NCBI GenBank assembly: GCA_951828235.1
Contig: OX639965.1
Coordinates: 827,191-891,190, forward strand
Source of the DNA: an uncultured Gammaproteobacteria bacterium
Lineage (GTDB): Bacteria > Pseudomonadota > Gammaproteobacteria > Steroidobacterales > Foliamicaceae
Direction of reading: 5' to 3'
Length of the DNA: 64,000 nucleotides
Below the pieces are notes generated by a model, which did no database searches, had not been told where the DNA came from, and saw nothing but the letters and a program-made list of their open reading frames with translations. Every line of letters starts with the position of its first letter. Position 1 is the stretch's first letter. A program made the translations under genes and the position numbers. Shown piece by piece: positions 18,805 to 27,311 of this stretch.

Positions 18805-19482
18805 TTGCTGGGCCGCAACAAAGTACTTGTATGGCGCGGGCGCTATTCCGTAGCGTCTGTTCTGATTGTTGCCTTTGTCTTCGCGGGCGGAGGCCTGACC
18901 GGCTGGTGGCTGCATTACAGCCTTACAAGCGACAGAATAGCCGGCATGCAGGCCCGAATAGAAAACCTGGAACTGCGCAACCACGAACTCAACCAGATGA
19001 TCGACGAGGAGGCCGTGGCTGCCCTTCGTTCTCAGGTCGGCGACCTCCAGGGTCAGGTCATGAATCAGCGCATGACCATCTATGGCCTCCAGGAAATTAT
19101 TACGCCCCAGGAAGCCCGCGCAGGATTGAGGATTCATTCCCTCAATGTCGAACCGGGTGGGGACGCCCAGAATTACAGGCTGAGCGTGGGTCTGACCCAG
19201 GCGCTTTTGTCAAAGGCCGGGCGCTGCCGCGGTCATCTGGAGTTGGCGTTTGCGGGCACCCTGGACGGCGCCGGCCACGAACTGGGTCTGCACGAGATCA
19301 GCCAGCTGAATGCGAGTCGGATAGAATTCAATTTTGAAAGCAGCACCGAACTTAGCGCGGATCTGACCTTGCCCGAGAAATTTGAACCCCGCAAGATCCG
19401 GGTACGCGTAACGCCCAGACCGGAAGAACATCACAGCTTTGAACGTGAATTTCCGTGGGCGCCGCTGGGACCAAGGACATGA
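18805..19482 (+). CDS. Membrane-anchored coiled-coil protein of the DUF6776 type
   Basis: A 225-residue protein starting at a TTG. One N-terminal membrane segment (SVASVLIVAFVFAGGGLTGWW, with a few residues omitted at the ends) is followed by a heptad-rich coiled coil (about 48-105) and a beta-rich C-terminal domain. Proteins with this layout lie between rppH and a bactofilin in many gammaproteobacteria; the function is unknown. Its stop overlaps the bactofilin start by 4 bp, so the two products are probably made together and may interact at the envelope. Confidence 0.7.
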   Translation: MLGRNKVLVWRGRYSVASVLIVAFVFAGGGLTGWWLHYSLTSDRIAGMQARIENLELRNHELNQMIDEEAVAALRSQVGDLQGQVMNQRMTIYGLQEIITPQEARAGLRIHSLNVEPGGDAQNYRLSVGLTQALLSKAGRCRGHLELAFAGTLDGAGHELGLHEISQLNASRIEFNFESSTELSADLTLPEKFEPRKIRVRVTPRPEEHHSFEREFPWAPLGPRT

Positions 19483-19907
19483 AGAATCGATTGAACAATG
19501 CGGTTACGACACTGGTCGGTGCGGATGCCACGGTTGCCGGCAATCTTGATTTCGACCGCGGCTGTCACGTGGGTGGAACCGTCAAGGGGGACGTTTCCGC
19601 AGCGGGCAAAAGGAAAAGCGAACTCACCGTCGCCCAGACCGGGCGCATTGAGGGCAACGCCAAGGCCGCACGCATGCTGATACAAGGCACGGTCGTGGGC
19701 GACCTGTCCTGCAGCGGAACGGTAACCCTCACATCGACCGCGCGTGTCAAGGGTTCGATCGAATACGGGCAGATAGAAATCGAGAAGGGCGCAGTCATCA
19801 AGGGCCAGCTTCTTGCACGTTCCGCCGGCGCCGCCAGAAGTGCGGCGGCGGCCGGACCCCGCCCGGATTCCAGGCCCGCAGAGCGGGTGCAAGCGTCCTT
19901 GAGTTGA
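19479..19907 (+). CDS. Bactofilin (polymer-forming cytoskeletal protein)
   Basis: A 142-residue protein with the bactofilin beta-helix core (about 15-110): VGADATVAGNLDFDRGCHVG, GTVKGDV, GRIEGNAKAARMLIQGTVVG and IKGQLL are successive rungs. The C-terminal tail is Ala/Pro/Arg-rich and probably disordered. Bactofilins self-assemble into filaments under the inner membrane and position cell-wall or polar proteins. The ATG at 19479 overlaps the upstream stop (ATGA). Confidence 0.9.
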   Translation: MKNRLNNAVTTLVGADATVAGNLDFDRGCHVGGTVKGDVSAAGKRKSELTVAQTGRIEGNAKAARMLIQGTVVGDLSCSGTVTLTSTARVKGSIEYGQIEIEKGAVIKGQLLARSAGAARSAAAAGPRPDSRPAERVQASLS

Positions 19908-19916
19908 GAGGCCAGA

Positions 19917-20279
19917 ATGGAACCGCAATATTTCGGCGAGGAACAGGGCGCGGCTCCGCTGGTCTTTACCGAGGCCGCGGCGCGCAAGGTAGGGCAACTG
20001 CTTCAGGAAGAAGCCAACCCCGACCTCATGCTGCGGGTCTATATCTCCGGCGGGGGTTGTTCGGGGTTTCAGTACGGTTTTACCTTCGACGAGAAACGCG
20101 AAGAGGGCGACTCTTCGGTGGAGCAACTGGGTGTAACTCTTCTGGTGGACCCCACCAGCCTGCAATACCTGGAGGGAGCGGAGATTGACTTCAAGGACGA
20201 CTTGAGTGGCGCACGCTTCGTTATCCGCAATCCCAACGCGCAGAGCACATGCGGGTGCGGATCGAGCTTCTCCGCCTGA
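19917..20279 (+). CDS. erpA: Iron-sulfur cluster insertion protein ErpA
   Basis: A 120-residue A-type carrier that delivers [4Fe-4S] clusters to apoproteins. The three conserved cysteines are visible: [12 protein letters not shown] (one) and the C-terminal [11 protein letters not shown] (two). The pattern [16 protein letters not shown] near the N-terminus is typical. It ends the rppH / DUF6776 / bactofilin / erpA run, 9 bp after the bactofilin. Iron-sulfur enzymes that could need it here include MutY and the Kor oxidoreductase set. Confidence 0.93.
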   Translation: MEPQYFGEEQGAAPLVFTEAAARKVGQLLQEEANPDLMLRVYISGGGCSGFQYGFTFDEKREEGDSSVEQLGVTLLVDPTSLQYLEGAEIDFKDDLSGARFVIRNPNAQSTCGCGSSFSA

Positions 20280-20334
20280 GTTCCGCTATCGTGAAACAGC
20301 GCTTGCATGAGGAACCGGCCGCGTCATTCCGGCA

Positions 20335-20871
20335 ATGACACCCGTACTGGCCGGCGCTCTGCTCTCACTCCTCCAAGGTCCCTACCTCCCCGCCCCCGAC
20401 AACGAACCGCCCGCAGACGCACCCGTTTGGATAGCCGGGAAAACGGTCGAAGAGCACTCCTTTTCGGTGACGGCCAGCTTCGATTGCCCTCCCGGTACCA
20501 TTGGTGGGCACCTGCAGGTCTCCATTTCGGATACGACGGTGCGCGCCATTTTCTCGGCGGAGGAAAACACCTGGCGGAGAGTGCTTTCACTTCGCGTTCC
20601 GGCCCGGCAGCTGCGCGGTCTGAGGCCCGAAGTCTTCTGTCCCGATCCCGGCCCGGGTCCCGGACCGGTGCTGCGGCTTGAGTCGAAATTCACTGCCCAG
20701 GGCGCCCTGGTATGCCGGGCCGCGACAGGTGGGCAAACGACCGCGCAGACCTCCGTTGCGCTGGACGCCTGGATGCGCTGTCCTCCCCTGCCGGAGCTAC
20801 AGCCCGCATGGAAGGAGGGCGTCCCGCCTCAAGCCCGTGAACGAGGGCGTCCCGCCCTCAAGACGCATTAA
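20335..20871 (+). CDS. Hypothetical secreted protein with repeat-derived C-terminus
   Basis: A 178-residue frame that I do not recognise. A short hydrophobic start (MTPVLAGALLSLLQG) could be a signal peptide; a beta-rich region with scattered Cys and a PGPGPGP stretch follows. The last 25 residues or so are encoded by two copies of the dispersed 17-bp palindrome, so the original stop may have been overrun. The gene follows erpA by 55 bp and its end overlaps the convergent korB end by 4 bp. It may be real but has no family support. Confidence 0.45.
   Translation: MTPVLAGALLSLLQGPYLPAPDNEPPADAPVWIAGKTVEEHSFSVTASFDCPPGTIGGHLQVSISDTTVRAIFSAEENTWRRVLSLRVPARQLRGLRPEVFCPDPGPGPGPVLRLESKFTAQGALVCRAATGGQTTAQTSVALDAWMRCPPLPELQPAWKEGVPPQARERGRPALKTH
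20815..20859. repeat. Dispersed 17-bp palindrome, copies 2 and 3
   Basis: GAGGGCGTCCCGCCTC (20815-20830, one base short) and GAGGGCGTCCCGCCCTC (20843-20859) lie in tandem at the 3' ends of two convergent genes. The second copy is a perfect match to the reverse complement of the copy at 6762-6778. The placement between converging genes is typical of REP-like elements. Confidence 0.75.
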
Positions 20872-21923
20872 CGCAAGCGATCCTGCAAATCGGCCAGCGC
20901 AGCTGACCCCGGGCAAAGTCGTTCGTACGGCAACTCCGCCAGCGGCGTGTCCCCCAGCCGCGCAAGTGCATGCATGTCGGGGGCGCCCTCCTCGACGTAC
21001 AGCAGGCCAGTCACCACCTCTCCCTTGCCCTGGCGCCGGCTGAGATAGGCGTAGGCCTCCCCACGGTCGCTTGCGTCGTACTCCTGATCCAGTCTGCGCA
21101 GCAGAATGCTGCTTCCGCCATGCAACTGAACCTGCTGCGTTTCGCCCACGCCGACTTCGGCCCTGATTTCCACCTCGGGGGGAATGAAGTCCGTATGGCC
21201 TATCGGATATGCGTTCTCGCGTGTAAAGCGGTAGCTCTTGGTTGAGCCCTCGTGGTCGTTGAAGGTGACGCAGGGCGAAATAACGTCGATCATCGCAAAC
21301 CCGCGATGAGAGAGTCCTGCCTTGAGCAGCGGCACCAGCTGCTCACGGTCTCCCGAAAACCCGCGGGCCACAAAACCGCATCCCGAGGCAATAGCCAGCA
21401 GGCAGGGATCAATGGGCTGCTGCTCGTTGACCTCCCCGCGCTTGGCGGTGCTGCCGCTGTCGGCGGAAGCGGAAAACTGGCCCTTGGTAAGCCCGTACAC
21501 GCCGTTGTCCTCGATCAGGTACAGCATGTTGAGATTCCGGCGCATGGCGTGAACGAACTGGCCGATGCCGATGGATAGCGAATCGCCGTCGCCGGATATG
21601 CCGATGTACTGGAGCCTGCCATTGACCGCCGCTGCGCCGGTGGACACCGACGGCATGCGCCCGTGAACCGAGTTAAAGCCGTGAGAGGACGACGCAAAAT
21701 ACGCCGGGGTCTTGGACGAACATCCGATTCCGCTGAGTTTGCCCATGCGGTGGGGCGGGATAGAAAGCTCGAAGGCGGCCTGGATCAATGCGCCGGTAAT
21801 CGAGTCGTGCCCGCAGCCAGCGCACAGTGTCGACATGCCGCCCACGTAGTCGCGCATGGTCAGGCCAAGCTCGTTGCGAGCCAGGGCCGGGTGACTGACC
21901 TTGGGACGGGCGATGTAGCTCAT
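20868..21923 (-). CDS. korB: 2-oxoacid:ferredoxin oxidoreductase, beta (TPP) subunit
   Basis: A 351-residue thiamine-diphosphate subunit. LCAGCGHDSITGALIQA and GIGCSSKTPAYF carry cluster- and TPP-site cysteines. GISGDGDSLSIGIGQFVHA, running into YLIEDNGVYGLTKGQ, is the GDG-x(n)-N TPP motif. The C-terminal 60 residues form an extension with an unassigned role. With the alpha/gamma subunit it should decarboxylate 2-oxoglutarate or a similar 2-oxoacid to an acyl-CoA while reducing ferredoxin. The start overlaps the korA stop by 4 bp. Confidence 0.9.
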   Translation of the reverse strand: MSYIARPKVSHPALARNELGLTMRDYVGGMSTLCAGCGHDSITGALIQAAFELSIPPHRMGKLSGIGCSSKTPAYFASSSHGFNSVHGRMPSVSTGAAAVNGRLQYIGISGDGDSLSIGIGQFVHAMRRNLNMLYLIEDNGVYGLTKGQFSASADSGSTAKRGEVNEQQPIDPCLLAIASGCGFVARGFSGDREQLVPLLKAGLSHRGFAMIDVISPCVTFNDHEGSTKSYRFTRENAYPIGHTDFIPPEVEIRAEVGVGETQQVQLHGGSSILLRRLDQEYDASDRGEAYAYLSRRQGKGEVVTGLLYVEEGAPDMHALARLGDTPLAELPYERLCPGSAALADLQDRLR

Positions 21924-23719
21924 GCTGCCTGGTCCCGGAGCATGTCCGCCTCCACCGCGCTGACGACCGACGTTGCGGCCATGGGCATGCCGTTGTAGTG
22001 CAGTACCTCAACGAGCTGCTCGTCACGCCCGCCGGCCTCGTTGATCAACAGGGTGCGCAACTGCGCGTCGCGGTTCTGCTCCACGACGTAAACCCGTTTG
22101 TGTTCCTTCAGGAAAGTCTCGACTTCCTCACCGAAGGGGAAGGCGCGTATCTTCATATAGTCCAGCGCCACGCCGCGGCCGGCCAGGATGTCCAGCGCCT
22201 CGCGGCAGGCTGAGTCGCCGGTGCCGAGGGTGATCATTCCCGCCTGCGCACCGGGGGCCGTGCGTATTTCGGGCCGCGGCACGATGGAGGCGGCATGGTC
22301 CCATTTCCTGCGCAGGCGATCCAGCACCTCCTGGTACTCGCCGGCGTTCTCGGTGTAGCCGCCATACATATTGTGTCCGGACCCGCGGGTAAAGAACGCC
22401 CCCTTGGGATGCTCGCCCGGCAGCGTGCGGTAGGGAACGCCGTCGCCATCCACGTCGAGGTAACGATAAAACGCTTCCATTTCCTCAAGCTGTTCGGAGC
22501 GCAACACCTTGCCGCGATCGGGCCGGTATTCGTCGTCCCAGGTCAGCTCCTGGCTCATCCAGTCGTTCATGCCCAGATCCAGGTCCGAAAGCACGATCAC
22601 CGGTGTCTGCAGTCTTTCCGCCAGGTCGAAGGCCGTTGCCGCCAGCTCAAAACACTCTTTCGGATTGGATGGGAACAGGAGAACATGGCGGGTATCGCCG
22701 TGCGAGGCATAGGCGCAGGACAGGATGTCGCCCTGCTGGGTGCGGGTCGGCATTCCGGTGGACGGACCCACCCGCTGTACATCGAAAAGGACGGCCGGAA
22801 TCTCCGCGTAGTAGCCATATCCCAGAAACTCGGACATCAGCGAGATGCCCGGGCCCGACGTTGGCGTAAAGGCGCGCGCCCCGTTCCATCCGGCGCCCAG
22901 CACCATGCCGATCGCGGCCAGCTCGTCTTCGGCCTGAATCACACAGTATTCGCGGGTGCCGTCCTCGGCGGTACGAAACCGCGCGCAGAAGCTGCGAAAC
23001 GCATCCATCAGAGAAGTCGAAGGCGTAATCGGGTACCAGGCGCCGAACGTGGCGCCCGCATACACGCAGCCCAGGGCCGCCGCGGTATTGCCGTCGATAA
23101 TGATTTTCGAACCCGGCCCATCCATTGAGCGGGCCACGAACGGCAGCGGGCAGTGCAGATGCTCGCGGGCGTAGTCGTGTCCCAGGCCGATGGCGATCTG
23201 ATTGGCCTCCAGCAGCGGCTTCTTGCGGGCGAAAGTCTGGCTCAGCAGCTCCCTGATGATGTCGAGATCGAGTTCCAGCAGCGCGGCCAGCACACCCACA
23301 TAGGCGATGTTCTTCATCAGGATGCGGGCCCGCGCGTTGTCGAAGTTCTCGTTGCACATGCGCGCCAGGGGAACGCCCAGGATATGCACGTCCTCGCGGC
23401 GCAGCACTTCGCGGCGCGGCCAGGTGGAGTCGTAAAGCAGGTAACCGCCCGAGGTCAGTTCGCGAAGGTCGCGCTGATAGGTCTCGGCGTTCATCGCCAC
23501 TGCGATGTCCACGCTGCCGGAACGGGCCAGGTAGCCGCGCTGGCTGGCGCGCACCTCGTACCAGGTGGGCAGTCCCTGGATATTGGAAGGGAAGTAGTTC
23601 TTGCCTGCCACCGGGATGCCCATCCGGTACAGGGTCTTCATCAGCAACGAATTGGCGCTGGCCGAGCCGGTGCCGTTTACGTTGGCGATGCGAATCGTGA
23701 ACTCGTTGTCTGTTGGCAT
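21920..23719 (-). CDS. korA: 2-oxoacid:ferredoxin oxidoreductase, fused gamma-alpha subunit
   Basis: A 599-residue fusion. The first 190 residues or so are the gamma domain (IRIANVNGTGSASANSLLMK, and NYFPSNIQGLPTWYEVR); the rest is the alpha subunit (GNTAAALGCVYAGATFGAWY, and a TSGPGISLMSEFLGYG segment). Both are needed for CoA binding and TPP chemistry. It is co-translated with korB and lies 16 bp downstream of the flavoprotein gene. The likely substrate is 2-oxoglutarate, as in KorAB, but other 2-oxoacids cannot be excluded. Confidence 0.9.
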   Translation of the reverse strand: MPTDNEFTIRIANVNGTGSASANSLLMKTLYRMGIPVAGKNYFPSNIQGLPTWYEVRASQRGYLARSGSVDIAVAMNAETYQRDLRELTSGGYLLYDSTWPRREVLRREDVHILGVPLARMCNENFDNARARILMKNIAYVGVLAALLELDLDIIRELLSQTFARKKPLLEANQIAIGLGHDYAREHLHCPLPFVARSMDGPGSKIIIDGNTAAALGCVYAGATFGAWYPITPSTSLMDAFRSFCARFRTAEDGTREYCVIQAEDELAAIGMVLGAGWNGARAFTPTSGPGISLMSEFLGYGYYAEIPAVLFDVQRVGPSTGMPTRTQQGDILSCAYASHGDTRHVLLFPSNPKECFELAATAFDLAERLQTPVIVLSDLDLGMNDWMSQELTWDDEYRPDRGKVLRSEQLEEMEAFYRYLDVDGDGVPYRTLPGEHPKGAFFTRGSGHNMYGGYTENAGEYQEVLDRLRRKWDHAASIVPRPEIRTAPGAQAGMITLGTGDSACREALDILAGRGVALDYMKIRAFPFGEEVETFLKEHKRVYVVEQNRDAQLRTLLINEAGGRDEQLVEVLHYNGMPMAATSVVSAVEADMLRDQAA

Positions 23720-23735
23720 AAGCCCTGCACCGGAA

Positions 23736-25592
23736 TCAGGCGGCGGGACGCACCTGGTCTGTCCCCTTATCGAACTGCGGCTCCTGCCGGCCCGCCGAAC
23801 CCCCCGGAGGCCGCCCGGCAGCTTCGTGATGCACGTACGGGGTTAGCAATTCGAACTTCTGCATGTCCCAGGCGGCCGTAGGGCAGCGTTCCGCACAGAG
23901 TCCGCAGTGCACGCACAGGTCTTCATCCTTGACCATTACCCTGCCGGTCTGGGGCAGTTCGGCGGACACGTAAAGCGCCTGGTCGAGGTTGTGGGCCGGG
24001 GCAGTGAGCCGCCCGCGCAGGTCCTCTTGGTCCCCGTTCGGGGCGATGGTCAGACAGTGCACCGGGCAAATGTCCACGCAGGCGTCGCACTCGATGCATA
24101 GCGGCGCTTCGAAGACCGTCTGAATGTCGCAGTTCAGACAGCGCTGCGCTTCCCGGGCGGCCTGTTCGGGCGTGAATCCCAGCTCCACCTCGATATCCAG
24201 CTTGCGGAACCGCTTTTCCAGGTCCATGTGCTGCATGGCCCGCCGCGGGGCGGTCTCGTAGTCGTTGGAATAACTCCATTCGTGGATGCCCATCTTGGCG
24301 GCCAGCAGGTTCATGCCCGGGGGCATGCGCTCGGTGATGGCTTCGCCATGACAATACTTGTGGATGGATATGGCCGCCTGGTGGCCATGCTCCACCGCCC
24401 AGATGATGTTCTCGGGACCGAAGGCGGCGTCCCCGCCGAAGAAGACGCCTTCGCGCGTGGATTCGTAAGTGACGCGATCGACAATCGGAACGTCCCAGCG
24501 ATCGAATTCGATGCCGATGTCGCGCTCCACCCAGGGGAAGGCGGTTTCCTGGCCGATCGCCAGGATCACATCGTCGCAGGGGAAAAACTCCTGGCCGGTG
24601 ATTCGGCTGTCGGCAATCCTTCCATCCACGATGTCGTACTCCATCAGGTCGAAGATCATGCCCTTCAGCTTGCCGTCCTCAACCACAAATTCCTTCGGCG
24701 AGTGGTTCACGATGATCTCCACCCGCTCCTCTTCGGCGTCTTCCAGCTCCCAGTCGGAGGCCTTGAAAAAGCCCCGCGGCTTGCGCGCCATCACCTTCAC
24801 ATCGCTGGCGCCCAGGCGAAGCGAGGTTCGGCAACAGTCCATGGCGGTATTGCCGACGCCGATGATCAGGACCCGCTCGCCGATGGAATCGAGGTGTCCG
24901 AAAGCCACGCTCTCCAGCCATTCGATGCCGATATGTATGGATTTCGTATCGTGGCGCCCCGGCAGGCTCAGTTCCTTGCCCTTGGGCGCGCCGGTGCCCA
25001 CGAACACCGCGTCATAGCCGCCGTTGTCCAGCAGGTCGCGCATGCTCTTGATCTCCTGGCCCAGGCGCAGGTCGATGTCCATGCGCAGGATCTGGTCCAT
25101 TTCGTCGTCCAGCACCTCGACCGGCAGGCGAAATGCCGGGATGTTGGTGCGCATCAACCCGCCCGGCTTGTCCAGCGACTCGTAGATGACGAGTTCGTAT
25201 CCCAGCGGCGCCAGGTCGTTGGCCACCGTCAGCGAAGCGCAACCGGCGCCGATCAGGGCCACGCGCTTGCCGTTTTTCTCCGTGGGCGCGGTGGGAAGCC
25301 GATGGTCGATATTGCCCCTCAAGTCCGCCGCCACCCGCTTGAGCCGGCAGATGGCCACCGGCTTTTCCTCGACCCGGCTGCGCCGGCAGACCGGCTCGCA
25401 GGGGCGGTCGCAAACGCGGCCCAGGATTGCCGGGAACACGTTGGACTTGCGGTTGAGCATATAGGCGTCCGCGTATCGGCCCTGGGCGATTAGCCGGATG
25501 TACTCGGGAATGTCGGTGTGCGCCGGGCAGCCCCACTGGCAATCGACAACGCGATGGAAGTAGTCTGGGTTACGTATATCGGTGGGCTGCAT
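23736..25592 (-). CDS. GltD-like FAD/NAD(P) oxidoreductase with C-terminal 4Fe-4S ferredoxin domain
   Basis: A 618-residue protein. The N-terminal cysteine region (CQWGCPAHTDIPEYI, and CDRPCEPVCRR) is that of the glutamate-synthase small-subunit type. It is followed by an FAD motif (VALIGAGCASLTVANDLA, near 111) and an NAD(P) motif (VLIIGVGNTAMDCCR). The C-terminus holds two 4Fe-4S motifs (CIECDACVDICPVHC and CVHCGLCAERCPTAAW). It heads the operon with korA and korB and probably passes electrons between NAD(P)H and the ferredoxin used by Kor. The direction of flow is inferred. Confidence 0.85.
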   Translation of the reverse strand: MQPTDIRNPDYFHRVVDCQWGCPAHTDIPEYIRLIAQGRYADAYMLNRKSNVFPAILGRVCDRPCEPVCRRSRVEEKPVAICRLKRVAADLRGNIDHRLPTAPTEKNGKRVALIGAGCASLTVANDLAPLGYELVIYESLDKPGGLMRTNIPAFRLPVEVLDDEMDQILRMDIDLRLGQEIKSMRDLLDNGGYDAVFVGTGAPKGKELSLPGRHDTKSIHIGIEWLESVAFGHLDSIGERVLIIGVGNTAMDCCRTSLRLGASDVKVMARKPRGFFKASDWELEDAEEERVEIIVNHSPKEFVVEDGKLKGMIFDLMEYDIVDGRIADSRITGQEFFPCDDVILAIGQETAFPWVERDIGIEFDRWDVPIVDRVTYESTREGVFFGGDAAFGPENIIWAVEHGHQAAISIHKYCHGEAITERMPPGMNLLAAKMGIHEWSYSNDYETAPRRAMQHMDLEKRFRKLDIEVELGFTPEQAAREAQRCLNCDIQTVFEAPLCIECDACVDICPVHCLTIAPNGDQEDLRGRLTAPAHNLDQALYVSAELPQTGRVMVKDEDLCVHCGLCAERCPTAAWDMQKFELLTPYVHHEAAGRPPGGSAGRQEPQFDKGTDQVRPAA

Positions 25593-25743
25593 GCACGCCC
25601 CGCGGAAGAAACGGCCGGATGCTCGAAGCAGGAATTATACCGGTTGCCCGCAACGTAAGCCCAAGGGTCCATTGCGATGCAATCAATATGCCTTAAACGT
25701 CATTGTCTCCCGGTGCCCGCTTGCGGATTATGCGAACCTGAAG

Positions 25744-25932
25744 TTACTTGAATGGTTCTACGCCGAGGTCCTTGCAAATCTTTCTTGCCAGGAAATTGTC
25801 GATTTCCCGATGCCGCGGAATCGCGGATCGGCGCCCGCCTTTGCCATCCCGCCACCATGAATGCCGTCTGCCCTCGCGAATCTTTTCGCAGCCCTGTCGG
25901 CGGAGGAGCTTCAACAGCTCAACTCGCTTCAT
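25744..25932 (-). CDS. hicA: HicA-type mRNA interferase toxin
   Basis: A 62-residue dsRNA-binding-fold toxin. LLKLLRRQGCEKIREGRRHSWW carries the conserved His of the HicA active region, followed by RSAIPRHREIDNFLARKICKDLG, the family C-terminal pattern. HicA cleaves mRNA when free of HicB. It starts in a 4-bp overlap with hicB and lies downstream of it, the reverse of the E. coli order. Confidence 0.85.
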   Translation of the reverse strand: MKRVELLKLLRRQGCEKIREGRRHSWWRDGKGGRRSAIPRHREIDNFLARKICKDLGVEPFK

Positions 25933-26138
25933 GCGATAGCGACCTTCTCCTCGAAATAGTCATCGCCGGCAGCGGCCAGGGCATCTTGCCGATTGAACTC
26001 GAGCGCCTCGGAAAGCGTCTCCGCGAGGCTTCGACGCAGTTCCTCGCGCGTACGTTCCTGGCAGTTCACGCCGGGAACCTCCTCAATCCAGCCAATCCAC
26101 CATTCGCCGCTCCTCTTGATGACGGCTGTATATTCCAT
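25929..26138 (-). CDS. hicB: HicB-type antitoxin
   Basis: A 69-residue partly degraded-RNase-H-fold protein. YTAVIKRSGEWWIGWIEEVPGVNCQERTREEL is the HicB N-terminal core (written here in part), followed by the LRRSLAETLSEALEF helix. It lacks a long C-terminal DNA-binding domain, so it is a short HicB form. The ATG at 26136-26138 begins the similarity; a longer frame runs to 26189. It is the first gene of the hicBA pair. The 112-bp gap to the divergent operon at 26250 should hold its promoter. Confidence 0.8.
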   Translation of the reverse strand: MEYTAVIKRSGEWWIGWIEEVPGVNCQERTREELRRSLAETLSEALEFNRQDALAAAGDDYFEEKVAIA

Positions 26139-26249
26139 CTCCGTTTTCCGTTCCGTCTGCAAGTCCGAGGTTCCAGAGTATACCGACAACCCAATGCCTA
26201 AAGCCCTTCCCCGCTTACGTGACCGCCACTAAGCGGCCATAATTGCTCC

Positions 26250-27311
26250 ATGACTACTCTGGAACGATATACCGCCCTTGCCCTGCAGACCGGTTCATTT
26301 ACGGTCAGCGAGTGCAAGACCCCGGAGGAGGCGCGCGAGTTGATGCGCGAGAACCTCAGGCGCACCGCGCGCTCGGTCGCCGGTGGCTGCGCCTTCACCC
26401 TTCAGTACATCGGCGAGGCGCCGAGGCTTGTCGTTCTGCCGGAGTATTCGTTGACCGGCTTCCCGCTGGGCGCGCCGGTCGAACAGTGGCGCCGCAACGC
26501 CGCGCTGGATCCGAAAGGCGAAGAATACGAAGAGCTTGCCAGGATTGCCGTTCGCCACTCCATTTACCTTGCGGGCAACTGCTACGAGACCGACCCGGCG
26601 TTTCCGGAGCTGTTCTTCCAGGCCTGTTTTCTGATCGATCCGTCGGGCGAGGTGGTACTTCGCTACCGGCGCATGATCTCCCTGAACGCGCCCACGCCCT
26701 TCGACGTGTGGGATGCCTACCTGGACCTGTACGGTGAGGACGGCGTTTTCCCCGTGGCCGACACGCCGCTGGGGCGTATCGCCGCGATCGCCTCCGAAGA
26801 AATCCTCTACCCCGAAATTGCCCGCGCCCATGCCGTTCGCGGCGCGGAGGTCTTCGTGCATCCGACCAGCGAAGCCGGCAGCAACCGCACCACGGGCAAG
26901 GAGATTGCGAGGCGCTCGCGCGCGGTCGAAAACATAGCCTACGTCGTCAGCGCCAATTCGGCCTGGCTGGAGAACCTCGCGATCCCGACCCATTCGACCA
27001 CGGGCATGTCCAAGATCGTGGACTTTGAGGGCCACGTGCTGGCGGAAGCGGCCCCCGGCGGTGAAAGCATGGTGGCGAATGCGAGTCTGGACATCGCCGC
27101 CCTGCGCGCCAGACGGCTGCAAGGCGGCATGACCAACACCCTTGCGCGGGTGCCGATGCAGGCATTCGCCTCCACCTATGCGACGCGGGTCATGCGCACC
27201 GGCAGAGGTTTGCTCGACGCCGAGGGGGGCGTTCGAACGCCGGAAGTCGGCGAACTACGCGCCGGCCTCGCAGCGGACATCGAGCGGCTGGCCAAGGCAG
27301 GGCTATTGTGA
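26250..27311 (+). CDS. Nitrilase-superfamily protein lacking the catalytic Cys and Lys
   Basis: A 353-residue protein with the nitrilase alpha-beta-beta-alpha fold: LVVLPEYSLTGF keeps the catalytic Glu, and GRIAAIASEEILYPEIARAH aligns with the usual G-x-I-C-Y-D-x-x-F-P-E block. The position of the nucleophilic Cys is Ser, and the YRK-type Lys is replaced in LRYRRMISLN by Arg. It therefore probably does not work by the standard thiol mechanism. The stop overlaps the next gene's GTG, so the product is tied to a dihydroorotase-like enzyme. Role unknown. Confidence 0.75.
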   Translation: MTTLERYTALALQTGSFTVSECKTPEEARELMRENLRRTARSVAGGCAFTLQYIGEAPRLVVLPEYSLTGFPLGAPVEQWRRNAALDPKGEEYEELARIAVRHSIYLAGNCYETDPAFPELFFQACFLIDPSGEVVLRYRRMISLNAPTPFDVWDAYLDLYGEDGVFPVADTPLGRIAAIASEEILYPEIARAHAVRGAEVFVHPTSEAGSNRTTGKEIARRSRAVENIAYVVSANSAWLENLAIPTHSTTGMSKIVDFEGHVLAEAAPGGESMVANASLDIAALRARRLQGGMTNTLARVPMQAFASTYATRVMRTGRGLLDAEGGVRTPEVGELRAGLAADIERLAKAGLL

